A DNA stretch of 64,000 nucleotides from Phycomyces blakesleeanus NRRL 1555(-) (taxonomy: Eukaryota > Mucoromycota > Mucoromycetes > Mucorales > Phycomycetaceae). Of the stretch, positions 1 through 10,335 are shown in pieces. The notes beneath the pieces were generated by a model that was not told where the DNA came from, searched no databases, and saw nothing but the letters and a program-made list of their open reading frames with translations. Both the position numbers and the translations under genes were made by a program. Each line of letters starts with the position of its first letter. The stretch's first letter is position 1. The stretch lies in contig NW_017265143.1 in the NCBI RefSeq assembly GCF_001638985.1, positions 508,259 to 572,258 of the forward strand, given 5' to 3'.

Positions 1-994
1 TAGAATAGTATAAAAGTAGTACAAGGCAATACTACTTTAAGATATACAGCAAGAATCTTTTATAAAATTAATAGAATGTCTTTCTAATTAGATACTCAAA
101 GTTAATTCCCAGTATTGCTAATATATATAAAAAGGTTTAGCGAAGTTGATTGTCCAAAAGAGATTAATACTTTCATTTACAAGCTATATTCATTTTCTCT
201 AAAGATGATTGTTTAGTAAAGACCTAACAAGAAACCTATAACTTATAGCTCTGGATAGATTTAAAAGCATCCTGTCAAATAAACTATATCAACTCAAGAT
301 GCTTTTTAGCCTATTTTTTTTAGAAGGATGAACTATGATTATTCTAGATATGTTGATAACATGCATGGCTCAATATTCTAAATGCACAGAAATTCCTCTA
401 TATCAGTAAATATGTCTGTCAGTAATAGTGACACAAATATTTAATATATAAATTGAAAATACTTTTTCTTTAGCTTAATATTCCTATACCAAGAGCCTTA
501 TCTTTTAGACAACAACCGTGTTGATTAAATGTCTGCCAAATAATTCGCGGTAATTTTAAGAATGATTATATAAAATAAAAAGAACAGTATAAACAATTGC
601 TATAATCCATTTACACAGTGCCAGTGCCACACATTGGATGTCATCAGCTATATGTTCTCATATAAATATGAAAGTGGTCTTTTTAGATCCTAAAGGCTTT
701 CTGTTTTTAATATAAAGCGGATATTACATGTTCTATATCCAATTATATTCCAAGCGTATATATATCATAGTTAACAATGTGTGTCGCAGCCTTTGATAAT
801 AAAAAGTTTTTGGGTATCAAAGTTCCTTATTTCTAATTTTGGGATCAACTCTAATTGTGTGTAGATATACAGCTTGGATTTCATAATATAACAGTTCTTT
901 CAATTTCACACACACAAAAAGAAAAGCTATCCATTTTAGTTCATATCTTTCTTTCTTTCTTTCTTTTCCTCAATAAGAAACCCATTTTGCCTTT
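1..994. other. AT-rich gene-free leader upstream of the first F-box gene
   Basis: I see no coding region with gene-like composition. The last 100 bases before the F-box start codon hold a CA run (about 906-916) and a CTTT-type pyrimidine tract (about 948-968), which looks like a 5' UTR or promoter tract. The rest is AT-rich with no recognisable repeat. Confidence 0.5.
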
Positions 995-2788
995 ATGATA
1001 TTACCTTTCGAAATATTACTACAAATTGCTCAGTTGGTTCCACTCAAGGATCTGTCAGCTTGTATATCTGTCTGTCAGGCTTGGAAAGATCCATTTAAGC
1101 AGGTCTTGTGGAGAACCATTTCGGTTAATACACAACGTTTCCGATATCTCCAAAGATACCCAGAAAATCACCATCTAATTCAGGCACTTTATATACGTTT
1201 GGGTCCCGATGCAAAACCGGGAACATTAACCTACATCCAAAATCAGCTGGGCTCATTAAAGCGCATGACTCTCTCTATTGCTACCGACATTTCTTCATTT
1301 GACATGGGAATTAGATGGACTACATTACGATGGCTCACATTTAGAATGCCTGAAATGTCAGCGTGTCATCCTACTCGTACTTTGGTCCGACTTGTAAAAG
1401 GTTTACCATGCCTCGAACGACTTGAATGTTCTTCAAGTGTAATGCTGACCATTCGATCATTCTCGATAAGCGATCTCGAGAAAATACATGCTTATGCGCC
1501 AAAACTAAAGCATCTTGCTGTTACTCTAAGCCTTGACATTCTTTCAACGAAAGCGCTTGAAATACTCGAAAATATTGAATCGTCTAATCTCGAGATCCTG
1601 GACATCTCCATCCTTAGTGGAGATTTACGTTGGTTCGTTTACTTTGCAAGAAAGTATTCCCATCTACACACTCTCCGCCTCGTCACTTCGCATTTTAGTT
1701 CGATTCAAACCACATTTTTATCAGAAACCATTACCATGATGACTAGCTTACCGACTGTTTTTCCTCTTCTACGTAACGTATGCGTGATAGGAAATGATGA
1801 AGCAGCTGAAGGAATGCGATGTAGTCTTTGGCGACTATGCCGAAATTTTAAAATTCCAGTCAAGCGTTTGATGAATGTAATTGGGAGCGACCATGATAAC
1901 CCCCGACTTTCTGAAGAGACTCTCGAGGAGTGCCTTGCTGTATGTGGGCCTACAATAGAGAGACTTGTGATCCCAAGTACTACACTCGCCAATAATCCCA
2001 GTCATTTCCCTATTATATTAAGTCAATGCACTTCTCTAGTGGATTTACGTCTGGTAGATCTACACTCAAACCCGTGCTATGGTTCAATATCCCTTCATTC
2101 CTTGCTAGATAACTGTCCTTTGTTAAAAAGATTAGTAGTACAAGTTCCTCCTTTGATGGAGTTTGATAAAAACAGGAATCAAAATCAACATGGACTACAG
2201 GATTTGGTGATCGCTTGCATCAAAACTACCACAGAACTCCTACACCATATATCTCTACGTTGTCGGAACTTAAGATACCTCCATCTCAAAGATTTAATAC
2301 TTACTGGACCATTGATTAATGGTTGCATGGAATGCGACATGTCCCAAATAAACCTTTCCGTTCTTAGAATTAACGGAGCCAGTTTTTATGAAGATTGCGA
2401 CAGACTGAAACAACGTAGAATCAATCTTTGCTATATCACATGTCCTGAACCGATATGGTACCATCGTTATCTAGTGGTAAAGAATGGCTATTCATCTGGT
2501 GCCATCCGTAATCTCGCGGACACTGAGGCTGATCAAGTCCTCTCGTATCACACATCTCCATACAGTCATCCCGATAAACTTCGAGATAGGAATTCATCCC
2601 TTGACTTTGTATCTCAAAGAGATTGGCATCAAGACATTCCAATAGGCTATGTTAAGTTTCATTTTGGGTCCGTATCCAGGATAAATATGACCAGTCCCAT
2701 GCATGGTGACTCGCTTGAGGATCCAGAAATAAGTATTGTTGGTACTATGGAAGCAGACATATTCACCCGTAGTATGTCTATTTGTTAA
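995..2788 (+). CDS. F-box/LRR-like protein 1
   Basis: Uninterrupted 597-codon frame with an ATG at 995 behind a pyrimidine-rich leader. Residues 2-41 are an F-box (LPFEILLQIAQLV...CQAWKDPF..VLWR), the module that binds Skp1 in SCF ubiquitin ligases. The rest has leucine-rich periodicity (for example LKHLAV, NLEILDIS, LVDLRLVDL, NLRYLHLKDL), as expected of irregular LRRs that recruit a substrate. No intron is needed. The C-terminal 120 residues are less LRR-like and end in an acidic tail. A paralogue of the same length and design lies 1.5 kb downstream on the same strand, so this looks like a tandem duplication within an expanded family. The substrate is unknown. F-box assignment is firm; LRR repeats were judged by eye. 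Confidence 0.88.
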   Translation: MILPFEILLQIAQLVPLKDLSACISVCQAWKDPFKQVLWRTISVNTQRFRYLQRYPENHHLIQALYIRLGPDAKPGTLTYIQNQLGSLKRMTLSIATDISSFDMGIRWTTLRWLTFRMPEMSACHPTRTLVRLVKGLPCLERLECSSSVMLTIRSFSISDLEKIHAYAPKLKHLAVTLSLDILSTKALEILENIESSNLEILDISILSGDLRWFVYFARKYSHLHTLRLVTSHFSSIQTTFLSETITMMTSLPTVFPLLRNVCVIGNDEAAEGMRCSLWRLCRNFKIPVKRLMNVIGSDHDNPRLSEETLEECLAVCGPTIERLVIPSTTLANNPSHFPIILSQCTSLVDLRLVDLHSNPCYGSISLHSLLDNCPLLKRLVVQVPPLMEFDKNRNQNQHGLQDLVIACIKTTTELLHHISLRCRNLRYLHLKDLILTGPLINGCMECDMSQINLSVLRINGASFYEDCDRLKQRRINLCYITCPEPIWYHRYLVVKNGYSSGAIRNLADTEADQVLSYHTSPYSHPDKLRDRNSSLDFVSQRDWHQDIPIGYVKFHFGSVSRINMTSPMHGDSLEDPEISIVGTMEADIFTRSMSIC

Positions 2789-4260
2789 GACGATAGATCA
2801 AACTACTATTCCTGACAATTCATTGGTCCAACTGTAAATAAAATCGAAGAATTTTTTTAGAAGCACACATAATCACATGTATGAATGTAAAGAGGTGCGT
2901 TAATGCTCCTCTGTGGAACAGGATTTGTATGTGTGTGTATACAATGCTTATATAGCATTGCATTCCCGCATTTTGCTGGGAAATTTGCTTATATTAACTG
3001 TGACATTGCTAATAGAATTATATCCTAAAAAAATACCTGCTATAATATTCTTTATACTTTTTAAAGTAATTATTTTCACTATCGAATTGAGGAAATAAAA
3101 CATCCCCTGATTGATTTTGGAGATTTATTGACAGTTAAGTTTTAGAGAATGGGCAGGTGTCATTATATAGCTTGTATACTTACACAAATAAAGCTTTCAG
3201 ACTAGACAATATTGGATTAGCGGTCTCGCAAGCACTCTATAACTATAAAGAGAATGTTCACATTATATATATACTAGCTAAGCAAAACAAAAATGCGAGG
3301 GAAAGTAAACTATGCTACCATCTTGCACTCTACCTCTTTCTGTCTAAGAAGCCTGGATTTTTACACTGAACCGAACTGTCATTGTTACTAGGGTAAAATC
3401 ACAAAAAAATAGATATCTACAAAAGCTTGGTTTAAATTGCTATGATATTAAGCCTTGGGCTTATACTATAGTCCACAATAGTCTAAATAGTAGGTTCATA
3501 AATTTCTTCATTTATTAGCTGATTTAGATTTAAATATTCTTTTAATCTCTTTCGTTAAGATATCCTGTTGCTCTTTGTGCTTTCAATTTTTTTAATAGAT
3601 AATTAATGAACCTACTCAATTATACACATTTTGTATTTTACATATTATATGCTAATTTCTGCACAGCCACATGTATTATATTATAAAATTATGTGCTTCT
3701 GAACAAAAGCAATTTAAGTAAGGTGAAATACTTCTACAATTGTGCGCGAAGAGTTTAAAGAAAATATGGACAATATTTGAGCAAATAAGATAAGAAGTAG
3801 TAGTTTTTCTTGTAAATCACGCTCATGCAGGGTATGCTTTTTTGTTTTGTTTTGTTTTGCTTCTGTATACATATTGCTCGTAAATAGTTCCTCTGCGCTG
3901 ATGTACTTACAATTTCTTAAAGCATTTCCCTACTTGACATATGCTCCTGGTTACATCTATTCAAAGGATTCTTTTGTATTATTTATTAGTAATCCCTAAC
4001 GCGAGGGCTTACTTTATCAAAAACCCACTATATAAGAAATATTTATGCAGTTAACTGTTATAGCTTTGGTGCTGCATGTCCCATAAATACCTAGCAGTAT
4101 TAAGGAGTGCATACTGGTCATGAACTATTCTAATGATTCTTGGTTCTCATTTTAACTAAACAGGTGAACCAAAATATCTATAAACTATTGCTCTTCAGTG
4201 GCAGGACGATTTTTTTTTTGCTTTCTTCTTCTTATTTATACATACTCAAGATTTTCCGAA
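2789..4260. other. Intergenic spacer between the two F-box genes
   Basis: About 1.5 kb of AT-rich DNA. It holds only short frames without recognisable domains (61 and 70 codons near 2913 and 3157). Poly-T and TTTTG runs occur near 3840. I see no RNA gene or transposon ends. Confidence 0.5.
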
Positions 4261-6087
4261 ATGCTGGCATCCGAATTGCCTTTTGAAATCTTATCCCAAA
4301 TTGCAAGCTTTTTATCGAAACCAGACCAGTGTAATGCTAGCTCAGTTTGTCGTGCGTGGAAAAGGCCTTTTAATGAAGAGTTCTGGAGATGGACTGATAT
4401 TGGATATGAGCCTGGTTTTGACCGATCGTGTTGTCTTTTATTGGATATACTTGGAAATGGCTCAAATTATGGACAAATGGTACGATCACTCAGCCTGGCA
4501 GAAGACATTGAAATACACTGTGATATATTATGGCAGTTACAAACCTATTTAACTGGACTCACATATATATCCTTGCCTGAAGCGAGTCTGACTACCTCTT
4601 GTTTTCACCACCTTAATCGTTGGCTTACATGGAGCACAACTTTGACACGTCTCCGATTTTGTATACATGGAATGGGTGTAGGAGTATCAGATTTCCTGGA
4701 TTTGCTAGAATACTTGCCTCGGCTACAATGGCTTGAATACACGCCAGAAAGAGCTACACATTCGTTGTTTAGACTGGAAGATGTCGAGACCATCCATACA
4801 CACTTGAAAAATCTCGATACACTTATTCTGGGCACCGAGTTGAGTTGTCTGTCTCCTCAGAATCTTGAGCTACTTAGTACAGTCCAGCCAGCCGTAGCTA
4901 TGACTTTTGTGAAATTTTCAGTAAACCCAGTGGATTTAAGATGGCTTTATTATTGGGCTATCAAATATCCTCGTTTACGTACGCTTGAGTGGATAACCCG
5001 TCACGACTTTGACCCAGTGTACATGTTCAGAGATGAAACACTTTTGCTATTTAGTCAGCAAGACTCTCCATTTGAATACCTCCGAAATCTACGGCTTCTC
5101 GGTGGAATTTACTCGCGTATACTTGACAAGACTTTGATAGATTTGCTTTGTAACTTTAAAATTGCGTTAAAAAATATCAAATATGAGACCCAGGTTGGGC
5201 GCAACGATGCTCAGCCAACTCTTCAACTTATTGAAGATATAATGCGATCATCATCAAATACAATCGAAGATTTTAGCTTAAGTCTCCAACATCCAATTGC
5301 TAATCCACGCACAGTACCCATGACTTTCAGCGTATGTCCTCATCTAGTTAATCTCAAGATATGTGGGTGGACGACACACCTCGGACTGGATCTTCTACTG
5401 GATTATTGTGTTGCTGTCAAGAGACTTGATATTACTGTTGATACTCTTTCCATTGATTCGGAATCGTCTCTCGCTTTCTTTCAGTCTGTTCATAGTATGA
5501 CATATTTTCGTTTGATTGCAAATTCGGTGCATGCTTCTGTGTTTAATTACTTATCTAAACGCTGTAAGAATCTTCAGCACATGGAACTGCTAAACGTGGA
5601 CATTGTGGGCCCTCAGTCAGTGGAAAATGGAAGTATGTTGATCGACATGTCTTTCACTCACTTCAAGACCCTCCGACTCAACTGCACTAATTTTCATGGA
5701 CATACAATTGATCTCGATACACCAAATACTCTCATAAATATTTTGAATGTTCAGGGCGTATCCGAAACTAGACATAATTGGTATCATATTCACAGTAATC
5801 CTAGTAACTATAAGTATACGATAGGAGATAGACATCGCCATCTACGCTTTACTAGAAATCTGGGTCAAAAACATTGCAAACTCGCTTCTACCTACTTTAA
5901 TTCGCGCTATCGATTAATGCGAGAAGAGGCTATACAAAGAAATGGCCGTATCGAGTTTGAAACAAAATACGTGGATAAGAACAATTGGAAAATAGACCTT
6001 TTAAGAGGGTTTACTGTATTAAGTTGTGCCTCGATAGACCAGTTCGTATGGGAATGTACAGTTCCAACCTTTCCATTCCGATGTTGA
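4261..6087 (+). CDS. F-box/LRR-like protein 2
   Basis: 608-codon intronless protein. The frame is open upstream to 4198, but that extension has no ATG, so I start at the ATG at 4261, which directly precedes the F-box. Residues 3-43 are the F-box (ELPFEILSQIASFL...SVCRAWKRPFNEEFWR). The remainder has leucine-rich periodicity (LKNLDTLILGT, YLRNLRLLGG, LVNLKICGW, NLQHMELLNVDI), giving the usual SCF substrate-receptor layout. It is paralogous to the upstream gene by F-box sequence, overall length and shared late motifs: MSFTHFKTLRLNCTNF here parallels MSQINLSVLRINGASF there. It converges on the GNAT gene, whose 3' end lies 300 bp away. Substrate unknown. Confidence 0.87.
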   Translation: MLASELPFEILSQIASFLSKPDQCNASSVCRAWKRPFNEEFWRWTDIGYEPGFDRSCCLLLDILGNGSNYGQMVRSLSLAEDIEIHCDILWQLQTYLTGLTYISLPEASLTTSCFHHLNRWLTWSTTLTRLRFCIHGMGVGVSDFLDLLEYLPRLQWLEYTPERATHSLFRLEDVETIHTHLKNLDTLILGTELSCLSPQNLELLSTVQPAVAMTFVKFSVNPVDLRWLYYWAIKYPRLRTLEWITRHDFDPVYMFRDETLLLFSQQDSPFEYLRNLRLLGGIYSRILDKTLIDLLCNFKIALKNIKYETQVGRNDAQPTLQLIEDIMRSSSNTIEDFSLSLQHPIANPRTVPMTFSVCPHLVNLKICGWTTHLGLDLLLDYCVAVKRLDITVDTLSIDSESSLAFFQSVHSMTYFRLIANSVHASVFNYLSKRCKNLQHMELLNVDIVGPQSVENGSMLIDMSFTHFKTLRLNCTNFHGHTIDLDTPNTLINILNVQGVSETRHNWYHIHSNPSNYKYTIGDRHRHLRFTRNLGQKHCKLASTYFNSRYRLMREEAIQRNGRIEFETKYVDKNNWKIDLLRGFTVLSCASIDQFVWECTVPTFPFRC

Positions 6088-6387
6088 TTTTTCAAGGGGG
6101 GATATACTCGCTCACTTTAATCTCTATATATACATATGCCTTCTGCCTTTTATTTTATTTAAATTTTGTAGTCAGTGTTTTGCAATAATTTATTTTGAAA
6201 CTTATAAAGAGATGCCAATGAAATATTCAAAGTGTTGATATCAATTATATGTTTTTTTTTTGTGTTTTTGATTAATAGAGAGTACGGAATAAAAAAAAAT
6301 TGAAATGACTCAACGTAGCTGAGCGGTGTCTAAACTAAGGCTGTATGATGGCCTAGTCTTGTCTTCTTGTGTTTATGTGTGCCTGTT

Positions 6388-7014
6388 CTAGACCAAAGGC
6401 TTTTTAAGAGTAATGAAGGAGAGATCCTTGACCTTCAACAGATCTGGGAATACAAATGGTACACGTTCGCCAGTATTAACAAAACCGAGCTTGTAGTACC
6501 ATTGGAGGAGGTCAGCTCTGTTTTCGATGACCTTCATTACAGCCACATTGAATCCCATAGTCTTCATTGTATCCAATGCAGCTCGGACCAACTTTCCACC
6601 AATTCCCTTAGACTGGTATTTAGGGTCAACTGAGAACAGACCAATTTCGGCTTCCCCGGGTGCCTTTACGATCGGTTGGATTTGAACTGTGCCAACTACT
6701 TGTTCGGTGCCGTTCTCGTTTGTCTCGAAAGCATACATTAAAGTATTTGGCTTACCCTGGTCACGCACTGACTGTGCTAAACCTTCGATTGTCTCCCGCT
6801 CGCCACCTACAAGATCCACCTCAGTTGTCCAACCCCCTTTTAACAAATTAAAATCATTAGTATATTCGTTTGGGAGTTAAATACATCAACTGAAGTCATA
6901 TTTACCTGTGGAGCGATAGGCAGCATTAATTACAGAATGAGCTTTTTCATTATGCTTAAGATCTGCAATAGTAGTAAGTCGTACGTAGATTGATCTGACA
7001 GGAATAGGAGACAT
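6388..7014 (-). CDS. GNAT-family N-acetyltransferase
   Basis: Two exons on the minus strand (7014-6906 and 6836-6388), 185 aa. The intron (6905-6837) runs GTAAAT...AAAAG and joins in phase 1 to give YRSTGGWTTEV. The acetyl-CoA binding core is clear in exon 2: beta-strand GLFSVDPKYQSKGIGGKLV, with Q/R-x-x-G-x-G/A read as QSKGIGG, followed by the helix ALDTMKTMGF and a C-terminal MKVIENRADLLQWYYKLGF motif typical of the fold. Such enzymes transfer acetyl from acetyl-CoA to an amine; the substrate cannot be read from sequence. Length is normal for a single-domain GNAT. The start ATG at 7014 is the only one in frame in exon 1. Confidence 0.88.
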
Positions 7015-7510
7015 GACAAGAAGTAAAATGAAGAGGACGAGAGGATACTAATACGATAAACAAAAGGATGTCTTGGTGCGGTCGTTGTTTAACCATTTTT
7101 ATATCGCTATTATTTTCTAAGTCATCGCGTTGTTTGAAACATGTATTTCGCGGTTTACATGTTTTAAATTACGTTTGGTCAATTCATCTGGTAAAAGCAA
7201 TGGGAAAATAAAGTAGTATGGTATCAGGTTATGGAATAATCCCTGCTACTGATCAAGTTTGTTTTGTTTAGTTTTTATCCATTTTATATTCTATAATAAT
7301 ATTTATATTTTATAATAAGAAGCTATATATGGCAATAGGAATTTTTATAGGACGTTTAGAGGCTGATCCAATAATTCAGATAATATCAAGTCGATGGAAA
7401 GTGACTCAACAACTTTCATAATTTTAGCTTTCATTGGATAATTATTAAATTCCCATATAAAATACAATAAAATAAGATGTTAAACGGATCTTGAAACCCC
7501 AAATATTTAA

Positions 7511-7655
7511 ACACTTGGTGTGGACAGATTAAAAGTTCAAAAAAAGGGGCAAAAAAAAGAGCAAAAATTTAAGTCATATCATTGGGCGAGAGTTTTAATT
7601 AATTTTGTCCCCTTTTTTGAACTTTTTTGAACTTTTAGTCTGTCCACACCAAGTG
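7511..7655. repeat. Hairpin/MITE-like inverted repeat, GTGTGGACAGA family
   Basis: The left arm (about 7511-7550) contains ACTTGGTGTGGACAGA then AAAAGTTCAAAA. The right arm (about 7612-7655) is its near-perfect reverse complement. About 60 bp separate the arms. The same motif recurs as an imperfect hairpin at 15918-16020. Two copies with shared ends suggest a short non-autonomous DNA element, though I cannot define a target duplication. Confidence 0.6.
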
Positions 7656-7953
7656 TTTTTACTTGGTTTTCGGACGTTTTCAAAAAGAAATCGGACCAAG
7701 TCAATTTTATTTTGAACAAAGTCATTTTCATTTTTAGACATAAATAAAAATGATTTGATCTGAAAATGAAATTTATTAAGACCAAGTCCTTGTTGTCTTT
7801 TGACAAGCTCACGATAAAAATTTCGAAAAAATACCCAAGTCCTCCAAATATTTAAACATAATGTAAGCTCATATAAGACATCAAAAAAGAAGACAGGTTT
7901 GATTACCATAATCGTTAGTTAGAAAAAAAAAATTAGCTTGGTCAAATGGGGAA

Positions 7954-9002
7954 TTATAGAGTTTCTCTTTCAAATGCTTTTCGTAGCGTTGTATGGCTAC
8001 TATATCGTTGGAAAAGACCTTCAGTCATGTCCTCGCTGTAGCAATTGTTCCAGTTGAAGCGTCCAGCATTGATTCTTCTCTTCTCCTTAACAAAAATTAA
8101 GTCTTCACTTTCTTGTTGTTCGCAGATACTTTCAATAGGGGTGACTGCACATTCATCCGTTGATGGTAGGCATTTACGTTCGAATTGGCGTACAAAATGT
8201 GCAACATCTTTGGCATATTTTAATTGTCGTTTGCTATCGTTTTCATTCAAAATCTTTTGAAATTGACATTCAACGGTATCGCAAAATGACTGTGTATCTG
8301 CGAACAGTTTTGCTATTTTGTCTGTGTCAATGGAGCAAATGTCAAGGGCAACCTTGTAAATAGCTTGTATGGAAGTATCATTATACTTTTTGAGAAGCAT
8401 AATATTCTTTTCCTGCATAAAAAACATGGCACAGAGCAATCATTTTATCTAAAGGTTCTTTGTCCATGTGAATGGCAATAGACTCCGGGGTATAAAATTT
8501 GGTACTCTTTGCCCATGATTGGCAAGGGTGGGTGTAGAAAGGCTCATTTTCCTCTTTGTTGAATGTCGTATTGCGATATCGCTTGCTGGAGAAACCCGCG
8601 TTGGATATGACAACGAGATGGGGTATGAACCTGTGGCATCGAATACATTCAAAGAGTAGCGGATCACTCGACCAATAAAATCATTGTCGATTTTTTTTGG
8701 ACCTCTACAATTACTGGAGCGAGGCTCTCTTTAAATTTATCAAGAGGCAGGTAAAGCATATCGAGGCGTCGGCCATCTCTCGGTTCAGTTGGTCCCAGAG
8801 TGTAGGCATCGCCCAATATGCCGTTTCTAACGAGGGATTTGATGACAATATCCCTGATTCCATCCGCACGTAATATTTCCTTGCTAAATACATCATAACC
8901 TGGCTGGGAAGGTAACGTTGTAGTGAGAAGATGCTAGTAGTTTTCAATATTCTCCTTTTGATCGTCTTGATCGTTGCCATTCGAGGGAGGTGAAAAATCT
9001 AT
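7954..9002 (-). pseudogene. Frameshifted relic of a repeat-family protein with a PD-(D/E)XK-like signature
   Basis: Reading the minus strand from about 9002 gives one coherent protein only if frame changes are allowed. An in-frame TAG follows ENIENY near 8935. A frame change falls in an A8 run near 8690, and further changes lie near 8570 and 8420. Conserved-looking blocks are GILGDAYTLGPTEPRDGRR, LDMLYLPLDKF, APVIVEVQKK, DNDFIGRVIRYSLNVFD, and a C-terminal helical part (161 codons, 7954-8439) with LLKKYNDTSIQAIYKVA. An Asp some 20 residues before E-x-Q resembles the core of PD-(D/E)XK nucleases, including the transposase-associated Rpn type. I recall similar multicopy proteins in Mucorales, but I could not check that. 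It is broken and probably not expressed as one protein. Confidence 0.55.
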
Positions 9003-9108
9003 TCGGTAACCATATTAATATTTCTAGTCTATATTAGCTGAACCTTTTTTCATACCGATGCAAGTATCAGAATAACTTTCTGATATTGTTGACATAGTTA
9101 CAGTAAAG

Positions 9109-9911
9109 GTCTTCGCCAGCGTACTCTGTGTATTACGTGAAAACGCTAGGGTTGGTTTAATGGACAAATGTATATATTTTTGCTATTAATATGGTAATGA
9201 TGTAACAATAAAAGTACCAATTGGGTATTCATCCGATCAAACCTTATAATTAAACTGAACCAAAGACATATAATAAATCGAGTTGATTCAATTCGCGGAG
9301 AGGTGATAAAGTAATACAAAAAGTAAAAGACACCAAATTCGGCTTCTAAGATAACTGGAGGTATACTGACTATTAGTATAAGATAATTTAAAGACTTCTT
9401 TGTATGTCATTTTAGTAATAAATACTTTAATACTAATATACCGTCTCATTAGTTCTGGAAAAGTAGAAAACATATAAATGAATACAAATCTCATCATGAA
9501 GAGGTTCCTAGGGTTCTGTATTTTTAGAACTATTGGTTCCTATAGACTCAAGCATCAGTGGCTCATTTTTTATTATATCTTAGTAAGAAAATAAAGAGAA
9601 TCTGTAAGAGAAAAATAATTATGGATTGAAAGCATTCATAAAGCTGTTCACAAGAACAGCTCTTGTCCTTTTAGAAGTTGAACTTGGTATCTTTTACTTT
9701 TTGTATTACTTTATCACCTCTCCGCGAATTAAACCAACTCGGTTTATTATATGTCTTTGGTTCAGTTTAATTATAAGGTTTGATCAGATGAATACCCAAT
9801 TGGTACTTTTATTGTTACATCATTACCATATTAATAGCAAAAATATATACATTTGTCCATTAAACCAACCCTAGCGTTTTAACGTAATACACATAGTACG
9901 CTGGCGAAGAC
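9109..9911. repeat. Foldback element with about 240-bp inverted arms
   Basis: The left arm (about 9109-9349) starts GTCTTCGCCAGCGTACTCTG. The right arm (about 9671-9911) is its reverse complement with scattered mismatches and one or two indels. The loop is about 320 bp of AT-rich DNA without a gene. The right arm abuts the Tc1/mariner transposase relic at 9912. Transcription through it would make a long dsRNA hairpin. I could not identify a target duplication. Confidence 0.75.
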
Positions 9912-10335
9912 ATTAAAGGTAATCAAGAATGAAACAGTGAACCAGGATAAATACATTGATATCCTGGCACAAGCCTTTCATCCTTGATTCACAGCCATTA
10001 CCAAAAGCCAAAGAAGATCTTTCATCCTTCAGGAGGATGGAGCAAGTTGCCACACAGGGGCATATGCTCAATGGTGGAAGAGAACCCACCAGATTGGTGG
10101 GTTTGACTTCTGGCCTGCCCAAAGCCCAGATTTAAATCCCATCGAGAATATATGGAGTACTCTTGAAAGGCGGATTGACAAGAGAAGAGTCTCCATCAAC
10201 TCTTTGAACGATTTGGAGGTGGCTCTACAAGAAGAATGGGCCACATTGGATAGGGAGTCTGCGGGACGCTTGGTTGAGAGCATGCAGAGAAGATGCCAAG
10301 CTGTGATTGATGCCCATGGAGGTCCCACAGATTAA
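9912..10335 (+). pseudogene. Tc1/mariner (IS630-type) transposase C-terminal fragment
   Basis: The plus-strand frame reads about 140 codons of a DDE transposase C-terminus. Visible are a DKYIDIL segment, LQEDGASCHTG (the second catalytic Asp, in the family's D-x-A-x-x-H setting), then FDFWPAQSPDLNPIENIWS, which carries the third acidic residue of the DD34E triad, and a C-terminal helical tail ending at TAA (10333-10335). The N-terminal DNA-binding part and first Asp are absent, because the foldback element sits directly upstream. An in-frame TGA lies at 9985-9987. It is therefore a dead fragment of what was once an autonomous cut-and-paste element. Confidence 0.87.

Noticed and set aside
4198..4260. 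Upstream extension of F-box protein 2 with a hydrophobic leader resembling a signal peptide
   Set aside because: No ATG in the extension; it arises from a T-rich leader, and the ATG at 4261 directly precedes the F-box.
9913..10328. Minus-strand frames of 69 and 86 codons
   Set aside because: Antisense to the Tc1/mariner transposase fragment, which reads clearly on the plus strand.
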